Assembly (NCBI GenBank): GCA_016786525.1
Contig: JAEUVW010000079.1
Span: forward strand, 1 to 6,114
Length of the DNA stretch: 6,114 nt
Source: Chitinophagaceae bacterium
Lineage (GTDB): Bacteria; Bacteroidota; Bacteroidia; Chitinophagales; Chitinophagaceae
Direction: 5' to 3'
In this document: positions 1 through 5,919 of the stretch, one piece after another
Layout of the letters: every line of letters begins with the position of its first letter
Numbering within the stretch: position 1 is the stretch's first letter
Made by a program: the position numbers and the translations under genes
Notes under the pieces: model-generated
Told to the model about the DNA's origin: nothing
Seen by the model: the letters and a program-made list of their open reading frames with translations, nothing else
Databases searched by the model: none

Positions 1-1
1 C

Positions 2-310
2 GGCCTGGAGTACCAGTACCGCCAGACCCTGCTCGAAGCCGAACAAAAAAATATGGACGCCGCCCTGCAGCAGACCCTGCAGCAACTGGAAAAGGACAGG
101 GAACTGCTGGACTATTATGAACAGCAGGGCCTGGCCCAGGCTACAGCCATACTGGGGGCCGCCCGCCTGTCGTACCACGCAGGCGAGATCAGCTTCGCAG
201 AACTGTCCCAGTTTATGACCCAGGCCATAGACATCCGCCGCAACTACCTGGAGGTCCTGCACCAGTACAACCAATCGGCCATCACTTTTCTTTATTACAA
301 TCAACTATAA
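2..310 (+). CDS. C-terminal end of a TolC-like outer-membrane efflux channel, probably the fused tail of a CzcA/CusA heavy-metal RND pump (5' end outside window)
   Basis: Only the last 102 residues are present; the frame is open from base 2 and ends in TAA at 308-310. The ATG at 53 is internal, since the reading frame and the helical pattern continue upstream to the window edge. The sequence is a long amphipathic helix rich in Gln, Leu and Glu, followed by a turn and the stretch YHAGEISFAELSQ, then a second helix with a QAIDIRRNYL...YNQSAI pattern. This is the closing helix-turn-helix of TolC/OEP family proteins, where an outer-membrane beta-barrel continues into a periplasmic alpha-barrel. 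In Bacteroidota this domain is often fused to the C-terminus of a CzcA/CusA-type RND pump; a stand-alone OEP cannot be excluded. The adaptor gene follows 23 bases downstream on the same strand, so the two are very likely one operon exporting metal ions such as Cu/Ag or Co/Zn/Cd. The metal cannot be told from this fragment. Confidence 0.82.
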   Translation, partial: GLEYQYRQTLLEAEQKNMDAALQQTLQQLEKDRELLDYYEQQGLAQATAILGAARLSYHAGEISFAELSQFMTQAIDIRRNYLEVLHQYNQSAITFLYYNQL

Positions 311-333
311 GCACAATATTTTCTCCAAACAAT

Positions 334-1599
334 ATGAAAAAGCACATTTCAACCTTACTGATTGTTGCAGCCGCCCTGTTGCTGCTGCCCGCCTGCCGCA
401 GCAACAGCAAACCTGTCCCTGAGGCTGCGGCCGAAGAACAGCATGAAGAAAACACCAGTATCGTCAGCCTGAGCAGGGAACAGATGACAGCCGTAGGCGT
501 AGCACTGGCAGACCTGGAACAGAAAAACCTGGGCCAGTCTATCAAGGTAAACGGCAAGCTGGAAGTGCCTGCGCAAAATAAAGCGGCAGTGACTTCACTG
601 TACAGCGGTGTCTTGCAACAGATACTGGTACACCCGGGCAGCAGCGTACGCAAAGGACAGGTGCTGGCCACCGTCACCAATACTGAACTCAGTGGTATAC
701 AGCAAAGCCTGATCTCGGTAACGGCACAACTGAAGCTGGCACAACTGGAACTGAAGCGGCAAACGGAACTGGTAGCCGGCAATGCCGCCCCGCTCAAAAA
801 CCAGCAAAAGGCGCAGGCCGAGCTCAGCAGCCTGCAGGCGCAACAGTCCGCACTGAAAAAGCAACTGAGCACACTGGGCATCTCACCGGGCTCTGTCAGC
901 AGTGGCAATATCTCTTCCACCCTGAGCATCATTGCTCCTATCAGCGGCACCATCAGCGACATCCATGCGCAGATCGGGTCCAAGGTAGATGCCGCCACCC
1001 CCTTGGCCACCATCGTCAACAATTCACAGTTGCACCTGGACCTTTTTGTCTATGAAAAAGACCTGCCCAGCATACGCGAAGGGCAGACCATCCACTTCAC
1101 GCTGACGAACAATCCCGGTAAAGAATATGACGCCCGCATCTTTTCGATCGGAACGGCCTTTACTGATGCGTCTAAATCGGTACCGGTACACGCCGATGTG
1201 CAGGGGGAAAAAACCGGGCTGATCGAAGGCATGAGTGTGACGGCCATCATCAGCATCGGCGACCGCACAGCGATGGCCCTGCCTACCGAAGCCATTGTGA
1301 GCAATGGCGGCAAGGACTATATTTTTATCCAGACCACGAAAAGGCCTGAAGCAGCCGGGCACGGCCACGATCATGATCACGATCATGCCCCGGGAGCACA
1401 CGAAGAAGAGGAGCCTGGCAAACAGCAGGCGGACCTGCTGTACTTTGAACGCATACAGGTCGTAAAAGGAGCCAGCGACCTGGGCTTTACCGAGATCCAG
1501 CCGGTAGCGGAATTACCGCACGACGCACGGATCATTGTCAAAGGCGCTTTCTTCGTGATGGCCAAAATGACCAATACCGACGGAGGACATGCGCACTAG
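334..1599 (+). CDS. RND efflux periplasmic adaptor lipoprotein, CusB/CzcB type (membrane fusion protein) with His-rich loop
   Basis: A 421-residue adaptor that bridges an inner-membrane RND pump and the outer-membrane channel. Residues 1-21 form a lipoprotein signal peptide: MKK, a hydrophobic core, and lipobox LLPAC with Cys21 as the lipidated residue. A first lipoyl-like half (about 78-113) contains SGVLQQILVHPGSSVRKGQV. It is followed by a Gln/Leu-rich coiled-coil hairpin (about 115-182), then the second lipoyl half (about 195-228, APISGTISDIHAQIGSKV). A beta-barrel domain (about 230-310) contains LFVYEKDLPSIREGQ, and a membrane-proximal domain (about 311-410) contains ALPTEAIVSNGGKDYIFI. 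Inserted in the last domain is a metal-binding-like run at 343-360 with His at 343, 345, 347, 349, 351 and 356, followed by four Glu; the protein ends GGHAH. Length and domain order fit heavy-metal adaptors. The ATG at 334 is chosen because the signal peptide begins there; the preceding 23 bases show no Shine-Dalgarno, as is usual in Bacteroidota. The specific metal is not determined. Confidence 0.93.
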   Translation: MKKHISTLLIVAAALLLLPACRSNSKPVPEAAAEEQHEENTSIVSLSREQMTAVGVALADLEQKNLGQSIKVNGKLEVPAQNKAAVTSLYSGVLQQILVHPGSSVRKGQVLATVTNTELSGIQQSLISVTAQLKLAQLELKRQTELVAGNAAPLKNQQKAQAELSSLQAQQSALKKQLSTLGISPGSVSSGNISSTLSIIAPISGTISDIHAQIGSKVDAATPLATIVNNSQLHLDLFVYEKDLPSIREGQTIHFTLTNNPGKEYDARIFSIGTAFTDASKSVPVHADVQGEKTGLIEGMSVTAIISIGDRTAMALPTEAIVSNGGKDYIFIQTTKRPEAAGHGHDHDHDHAPGAHEEEEPGKQQADLLYFERIQVVKGASDLGFTEIQPVAELPHDARIIVKGAFFVMAKMTNTDGGHAH

Positions 1600-1653
1600 A
1601 GCAGACGTTTTTTCTTAAGGCTATGTTACGATTCCCGCTGCAGGCCCGGCCAA

Positions 1654-1669
1654 GCGCGATGGGGCGCGC
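1654..1669 (+). terminator. Possible weak terminator hairpin after the efflux operon
   Basis: A GCGCG/CGCGC stem (1654-1658 with 1665-1669) with a 6-base loop lies about 55 bases after the adaptor stop codon. It is followed by a T-rich but interrupted stretch (GTTCTTCCTTATCTTT). The stem is short and there is no clean T-run, so it could equally be chance structure in a GC-rich stretch. Confidence 0.2.
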
Positions 1670-1679
1670 CGTTCTTCCT

Positions 1680-1687
1680 TATCTTTA
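1680..1687 (+). promoter_or_regulatory. Possible Bacteroidota -7 box for the VOC gene
   Basis: TATCTTTA matches the Bacteroidota sigma-A -7 consensus TAnnTTTG at all fixed positions except the last. It lies 16 bases upstream of the ATG at 1704, which would give a leader of roughly 10 bases. I do not see a convincing TTG at the expected -33 position, so this is only a candidate. The VOC gene might instead be read through from the efflux operon. Confidence 0.2.
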
Positions 1688-1703
1688 AAAGAAACATCAT
1701 ACG

Positions 1704-2093
1704 ATGCACCCGAAAATGATATGGGCCAACCTGGCTGTAGCCGACCTGCAGCGGACCACGCAATTCTATACCGACCTGGGCTTTACGCCCAACGGAAAAC
1801 CGAATGAGCAACTGACAAGCTTCCTCTTTGGGGACAACAAACTGATCATACACTTCTTTTTAAAACAAGTGCTGCAGTCGAACATGAATATGGAGGTCGC
1901 CGACGCCCACGCAGCTGCAGAAATACTGTTTACGCTTTCTGCCGCAAGCAAGGAACAGGTAGATGATTGGGCTGCGGAGGTCGCGAAGGCGGGCGGGAAA
2001 CTGCTTTCACAGCCGGAAGCATTCGGGCAGGGCTACTACGGCTTTTTATTTGCCGACCCCGACGGGCACCGCTTCAATGTGTTCTACATGTAA
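1704..2093 (+). CDS. VOC-superfamily (glyoxalase/bleomycin-resistance-like) small protein
   Basis: A 129-residue protein, the usual size for a single-polypeptide, two-module VOC fold that works as a dimer. The first beta-alpha module has the signature ANLAVADLQRTTQFYTDLGF (about 8-27), then FLFGDNKLIIHFF. The second module (about 76-129) has TLSAASKEQVDDWAAEVAKAGG and ends in the hallmark YGFLFADPDGHRFNVFYM. It most resembles the lactoylglutathione-lyase-related branch that starts with an Asn where classical glyoxalases have a metal-binding His. Here Asn9 takes that place, and Asn125 sits where a metal-ligand Glu is expected (DPDGH.xEV). The metal site may therefore be degenerate and the reaction cannot be predicted; cytoplasmic, as no signal peptide is seen. 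It stands alone between the efflux operon and a convergent operon. ATG 1704 is preceded by an A-rich stretch (TTTAAAAGAAACATC) and the fold begins immediately after it. Confidence 0.9.
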   Translation: MHPKMIWANLAVADLQRTTQFYTDLGFTPNGKPNEQLTSFLFGDNKLIIHFFLKQVLQSNMNMEVADAHAAAEILFTLSAASKEQVDDWAAEVAKAGGKLLSQPEAFGQGYYGFLFADPDGHRFNVFYM

Positions 2094-2335
2094 ACCGGGT
2101 CAGCTCCCTGCATGTGGGGCATCTGCTGTTTGACAACCAGGCGGGGCCAGCCGGGTGACAGAAGCCTGCGGCAATCTGTGAAAAATCAGGTCCCCTGGCA
2201 AGCAAGCAAACCGCAGAAAAACCGATGATGCGGCCTCCCCTTCAAGGCGAAGTACGCGCAGCGGAATGGGGTTAAACCGACCTGATCAAAAGGGCAGGAA
2301 GAAGGGAAAAACTGTAACAAACACCTGGCAGGAAA
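2094..2335. other. Gene-free intergenic stretch between convergent genes
   Basis: About 240 bases follow the VOC stop before the terminator palindrome. I see no open frame with protein-like composition on either strand, no tRNA and no clear repeat. The only small-scale structure is the word AAACCGA occurring twice (near 2218 and 2274) and a weak CCCCTTC/GAATGGGG pairing around 2237-2271 that needs a bulge. No obvious terminator for the + strand VOC gene is found within this part. The stretch could be the remnant of a lost gene or simple spacer. Confidence 0.5.
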
Positions 2336-2369
2336 AAAGCGGGGCGATCTGATCAGATCGCCCCGCTTT
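2336..2369 (-). terminator. Strong intrinsic terminator, perfect 34-base palindrome, probably working on both strands
   Basis: The segment reads identically on both strands over 34 bases. The stem is AAAGCGGGGCGATC and its complement around a central TGATCA. On the minus strand the GC-rich stem is followed directly by six T (the A-run at 2333-2338), a textbook Rho-independent terminator 29 bases after the stop codon of the 930-aa protein gene. On the + strand the stem is followed by TTTCATTTATTT, a weaker U-tract, so it may also stop transcription arriving from the VOC gene. Three GATC words are nested in the 14-base centre. Confidence 0.92.
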
Positions 2370-2397
2370 CATTTATTTGTATTTTAAGCAACAGGGA

Positions 2398-5190
2398 CTA
2401 ACGCAGCAGCGTCACGTTACCATCGTAACTTTCGCTGATGCCATTGGCAAAGGAAACGCGGATCATGTACACATACACACCCATCGGCGCCTCTGCTCCT
2501 TTGTGTTTACCATCCCAGCCGCGGCCGTTTACTTTGTCCGTCTCGAAGATGAGCTGGCCCCAGCGGTCGAAGATCTGCATGCTGAAGGTCACTACAGACT
2601 GCGACATCAGGTCGCGCGGCATAAAGTAATTCGTGTAGTCGCTGCCGGAGCCCGGTGTGAACACATTCGGAACATTCAGGTAGCAGGCCTTCCGCACGGT
2701 AATGCTGTCGGAAGCAGAACACTGCCAGTTCTGAACCCGTACGGAGTACTGACCAGCATTGCGCACCTGGATAGTAGGGGTTGAATCGCCGGTGTTCCAC
2801 ATATATTTGTCTACAGCATCCCCGCTGATGTTGTACAGCTGCAGGGGAGCATTGCCGGGACAGATGCCGGTATCGTTGCCCAGGTTGATCTTCGGCACAG
2901 ATACGACTTCTACGGGAACGGTGGCGAAGGTTTCGGGGCAGGCCGGGTAAGCACCGATCAGGCGTACATTGAAGCTGCCGGCTTTGGTAAAGGCGTGGCG
3001 TACTTTCAGGCTGTTGTAAGCCGGGTCGCTGTCGCCGAAGTCCCAGGTCAGGGCGCTGTAGCCCGGTGTGGCGGTTCCCTCAAAGTCTACCGCATCACCC
3101 TGGCAGATCTTGTCTGAACTACCGGCAAGGCTCATCACCGGCACTTTGAATACTTCGATCACTTTGCTGGCCCTGTCTTTACAGCCATGCACATTCTCCA
3201 CATCCAGGGTGACCGTATAGGTACCGCGTGCATCGGCATAGAAATGTGAGGCATCTTTATCCGTGCGGGTTCCGCCATCGCCAAACGACCACAGGGAGGT
3301 AAAGGTGGCCGGTGTAGAGGTAGATTTGGAGTTGTTGAACACTGCCAGTACTTCGCTGCCGCAAAGAGAATCCTTGTTGGCATTGAATTCGGCCGTAATG
3401 GCGCTGATCTCCACATCCAGTTGTGCCCTGTCACTTTCGCAGCCGTTTACCGTCTGCGACACCCAGAAGCTTAACAATTTGGCTGCTGTGCTGGAAGGAT
3501 AAGGCGGACTGGGATATTTTACACCGCCTGTAGCCGCATCGTACCATTTATTGTTGGTACCGGGGGCATCCAGCATTTTGGTGGTATCGCCCAGGCAATA
3601 CACCAGGTTTTTCACAATGGGTGGCTCCGGCTTGCGGGTAACGATCACATCGATCTTTGCTTTCGGGGTTCTGCAGCCCGCAGCATTTTCCTGCAATACA
3701 AAATAGCTCGTCGTATCAAAATCTCCGGCTCCCGCAGGCATAGTGGTCGTCGGGGTAGGCCCGGGCAGGCCCATCTTGATAAATCCGCCCGCCTTATCGT
3801 ACCAATGCAGTGTAGCACCGGTGGCAGCGCCCGCCGTCAGTGCTGTTGCCGTCTCCCCTTCGCAGTAGCGTACAGGGCTGATCACGGAAGGCGGTGTTGA
3901 GAAGCTGATGGTGTCTACATAGAAAGTCAGGTATTGGGTATCACAATCCGAATAACCGGTAGCCACATAGGTTTTAGGTCCTTTCACAGTCACTTCTACC
4001 GAATCGCCATATACCGCTCCTCCGGGGAAGGTTTTCGAACCGGTAACGGTAGGCACTGTACCCCCCAGGGGGACCAGTGTGGATGAGCCGATAGCTGTCA
4101 TAAGATTGGGGGTGTCTGCAGCGGTCCAGATCCATTTGTACTGGCCGCCGTTCACCAGTTTCAGACGCACCGTTTTGTTAGGGCATACACGGAAGGTGGT
4201 ATACGGGGCATAAGGCACGCCATCCGATTCGAATTTAGGCGCTGTTTCGCCCAGGGCAGAATCCAGGTCAGCCTGTTTCAGGATATAGGTATATGCCAGT
4301 GAGGTCCTTTGACCGGGAGCCAGGCTACCCAGGTTGAACACCAGGCCATAGCCCACGTCAGCGGTCAATGTAGCGCCAATGTTATAACGGTTGCCGGCTG
4401 CAGCGCCGGTACCGGCATAGAGCTGGCTCAGCAAGGCGTTTGAAGACAGTCCGCCGTTCAGGATATAACATTTAGCCCGGCAGTCTTTGGTGCCCAGGCC
4501 TAGATAGGAGTTACTGTACACCTGGCCGTTTGCTGTGACAAGGCAATTTTTAGATACAGCATTCGGCTGGAAGACCACCTTATTGATCGTCGTAAAGTCA
4601 GTGGTCCAGGGTTGCTCATTATCGGGGTCAACGGCACGTTGGTAGTAAACACCATTCAGCGTAGTAGCCCCGGTATTCACGATATCCACATACATTACAA
4701 AGTACAATTTATTTTTTTTCACCACAGTAGTCTGGGTAATGGCCAGAGGTCCGACATTACCGGACCATACATTCCGCTGCTCTGTGGCAGTGGCCGTATA
4801 GGATACGTGGCCGAAGGTTCCCCCTCCGGGCAGTGCCGCACCAGTGGGGCAGTTGGAAGCGGAGCGCTTGGTTCCCCCATATTCTATATCCCAGGCCTCA
4901 TAAGGAGCGCCCGGCACAAAATAATCGCCCATATAAGCCGTCTTGCCCGGGGCGCTCACCAACCAGCCGTCCTGGTCCGGATCAGAGACAAAGCCCAGGG
5001 CTCCGGGAAATGTCAACACGTTTGGATGATAGCCCAGGGGGGCATTACAGGCACCGAATGCGCCGGTGCTGGATATACCCACCTCTACGAAGTCTCCTTT
5101 GATAAAACAATCCGGGGGCACCATCTGGGCCCGGCTGGTTCTCGCTGAAAGCAAGGCCATTCCGCATAGTATAAAATATAGCTTTTTCAT
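2398..5190 (-). CDS. Large secreted/surface multidomain protein with Ig-like and PKD modules and a T9SS type B (gliding motility-associated) C-terminal sorting domain
   Basis: A 930-residue protein exported by Sec and then by the type IX secretion system. Residues 1-21 are a signal peptide (MKKLYFILCG..., cleavage likely at SRA|QM). Residues about 22-330 form a beta-rich domain I cannot name, with motifs GDFVEVGISSTGAFGACNAP, DPDQDGW and GDYFVPGAPYEAWDIEYGG. About 331-430 is an Ig-like module starting FRVCPNKTVRL. Two CHU-type Ig-like modules follow at about 433-518 (PPSVISPVRYCEGE) and 521-595 (PPIVKNLVYCLGD). Two PKD modules follow at about 598-680 and 682-765, with cores LWSFGDGG and LTWDFGD. 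A further Ig-like module at about 766-835 has LGNDTGICPG and YMWNTGDSTPTIQV. The end (about 838-930) is a full type B sorting domain: NVPNVFTPGSGSDYTNYF, MQIFDRWGQLIFET, GWDGKHKGAEAPMGVYVYMI and a final GNVTLLR. No catalytic domain is seen, so an adhesin or structural surface role is inferred. It follows the 139-aa gene after 18 bases and ends before a strong terminator. Confidence 0.93.
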   Translation of the reverse strand: MKKLYFILCGMALLSARTSRAQMVPPDCFIKGDFVEVGISSTGAFGACNAPLGYHPNVLTFPGALGFVSDPDQDGWLVSAPGKTAYMGDYFVPGAPYEAWDIEYGGTKRSASNCPTGAALPGGGTFGHVSYTATATEQRNVWSGNVGPLAITQTTVVKKNKLYFVMYVDIVNTGATTLNGVYYQRAVDPDNEQPWTTDFTTINKVVFQPNAVSKNCLVTANGQVYSNSYLGLGTKDCRAKCYILNGGLSSNALLSQLYAGTGAAAGNRYNIGATLTADVGYGLVFNLGSLAPGQRTSLAYTYILKQADLDSALGETAPKFESDGVPYAPYTTFRVCPNKTVRLKLVNGGQYKWIWTAADTPNLMTAIGSSTLVPLGGTVPTVTGSKTFPGGAVYGDSVEVTVKGPKTYVATGYSDCDTQYLTFYVDTISFSTPPSVISPVRYCEGETATALTAGAATGATLHWYDKAGGFIKMGLPGPTPTTTMPAGAGDFDTTSYFVLQENAAGCRTPKAKIDVIVTRKPEPPIVKNLVYCLGDTTKMLDAPGTNNKWYDAATGGVKYPSPPYPSSTAAKLLSFWVSQTVNGCESDRAQLDVEISAITAEFNANKDSLCGSEVLAVFNNSKSTSTPATFTSLWSFGDGGTRTDKDASHFYADARGTYTVTLDVENVHGCKDRASKVIEVFKVPVMSLAGSSDKICQGDAVDFEGTATPGYSALTWDFGDSDPAYNSLKVRHAFTKAGSFNVRLIGAYPACPETFATVPVEVVSVPKINLGNDTGICPGNAPLQLYNISGDAVDKYMWNTGDSTPTIQVRNAGQYSVRVQNWQCSASDSITVRKACYLNVPNVFTPGSGSDYTNYFMPRDLMSQSVVTFSMQIFDRWGQLIFETDKVNGRGWDGKHKGAEAPMGVYVYMIRVSFANGISESYDGNVTLLR

Positions 5191-5208
5191 GATATTGGAA
5201 TTATTAAG

Positions 5209-5628
5209 TTAGCCTTTTGAAAATTGAAATTCGTAGATGCTTTTAGGGTCGTTTTCCAGGAATATTTTCACCGTGTAGGAACCACTTTTCAAGGCAGCCA
5301 GGTTCCAGTCTGCAGTATAGAGGTATACCTTTTGTTCCGGTTTCCAGCGATACACCGTTTTACCGGAAGCGTCCACTATAGTTGCGAAAAACGGCATCGG
5401 GTCCGGGGTGTGGAGCATAAAACGGGCGGAATGCCCGGGGCTTTTCGGCGTAAGGGCAAAATTGACGTTGACCCGTTCGCGGCTGTTGAGGGCGTATTCA
5501 AAATGTCCCGCAGTACCATCATAATTTTTTACCGCCTCTTCATTTGCATTGAGGCCTGGTTTTGACTGGGCATCAGCCGCGGCAAAACACCCGGCCATCA
5601 GGGCCAGGGAAAGGATAATCCGTTTCAT
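5209..5628 (-). CDS. Small secreted protein of unknown function, first gene of an operon with the T9SS surface protein
   Basis: A 139-residue protein that I do not recognise as a named family. It begins MKRIILSLALMAGCFAAADA, a clear signal peptide with likely cleavage before Gln21. Cys14 in MAGC could instead be read as a poor lipobox, but Met at -3 and the short hydrophobic run make this less likely. The mature part is beta-rich. Residues about 40-75 alternate polar and hydrophobic (HFEYALNSRERVNVNFAL). Residues about 80-139 (ATIVDASGKTVYRW...WNLAALKSGSYTVKIFLE) resemble the beta-sandwich pattern of T9SS type A C-terminal domains: D-x-x-G-K-x-V, then a Leu-x-x-Gly-x-Tyr turn. The usual conserved closing strand is not clearly present. 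The protein is periplasmic or secreted. The next gene starts 18 bases after its stop, so co-transcription and a functional link are likely. Start ATG at 5628 follows an A-rich leader with no Shine-Dalgarno. Confidence 0.85.
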   Translation of the reverse strand: MKRIILSLALMAGCFAAADAQSKPGLNANEEAVKNYDGTAGHFEYALNSRERVNVNFALTPKSPGHSARFMLHTPDPMPFFATIVDASGKTVYRWKPEQKVYLYTADWNLAALKSGSYTVKIFLENDPKSIYEFQFSKG

Positions 5629-5714
5629 GTTTTTGTTTTTTAAGGTTCAGGGACCTGCACTTTTTAAGATCAGGCTCTCTTCTAGCAGGACGGGGAATTA
5701 ACAGTGGAGGTTGG

Positions 5715-5735
5715 GTTATTTTTTAAAAAAATAAC
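5715..5735. repeat. AT-rich inverted repeat upstream of the secreted-protein operon
   Basis: Perfect 10-base arms, GTTATTTTTT and AAAAAATAAC, flank a single central A. It lies about 87 bases upstream of the 139-aa gene's start codon. It could be an operator, a bent A/T-tract element activating the promoter, or a chance product of local AT-richness. Confidence 0.5.
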
Positions 5736-5771
5736 AAATAAAATAATCCTTATTGAAGCCTTCTGCTCTTC

Positions 5772-5792
5772 CCGGCCCTATCCTGCGGCCGG
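5772..5792 (-). terminator. Possible hairpin after the LytTR regulator gene
   Basis: A 6-base CCGGCC/GGCCGG stem with a 9-base loop lies about 130 bases beyond the LytTR stop codon on the minus strand. The bases directly after it are GAAGAGCAG, not a T-run; a T-rich stretch only comes about 30 bases further on (around 5721-5745 in window coordinates). It is a candidate structure only and could instead be part of a leader. Confidence 0.2.
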
Positions 5793-5919
5793 AACACACA
5801 GGCAGAGCCGCCCGTATACAGGTTTCTTACAGACCATTGTACCGTATCGTTGCACAGCGGGTGCTGCCCGGCAGGAAGCCATATCCGTATTGTATTGCCG
5901 TACAGTACAAACCTGCACT

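Larger units (their letters stand above)
5629..5919. other. Intergenic region upstream of the secreted-protein operon, probably carrying its promoter
   Basis: These 291 bases separate the LytTR gene from the operon it precedes, all on the minus strand. The part nearest the operon start (about 5629-5760) is AT-rich and the far part (5761-5919) is more GC-rich. Read on the minus strand, TATTTTTT and TTTATTTG near 5722-5745 each differ by one base from the Bacteroidota -7 consensus TAnnTTTG, but neither has a TTG at the right distance. I therefore cannot place the promoter. No convincing protein-coding frame or structured RNA is seen. Confidence 0.5.

Noticed and set aside
282..1022. A 246-codon open frame on the minus strand, antisense to the efflux adaptor gene
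   Set aside because: Its product is rich in Cys, Ser and Leu with no recognisable motif, and it lies wholly opposite a gene with clear domains; it is a shadow frame of GC-rich coding DNA.
1358..1390. Short GATCAT/GATCAC tandem-like repeat, considered as a microsatellite or regulatory site
   Set aside because: It is fully explained as codons for the alternating His-Asp run of the adaptor protein.
2377..2784. A 135-codon plus-strand frame starting in the terminator's downstream flank
   Set aside because: It runs antisense to the T9SS sorting domain, whose motifs are very clear; the plus-strand product is His/Arg/Val-rich with no match.
4612..5148. A 178-codon open frame on the plus strand inside the 930-aa protein gene
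   Set aside because: No signal peptide or family motif, Gly/His/Ile-rich shadow composition, and the opposite strand has an unambiguous signal peptide and beta-rich domain here.
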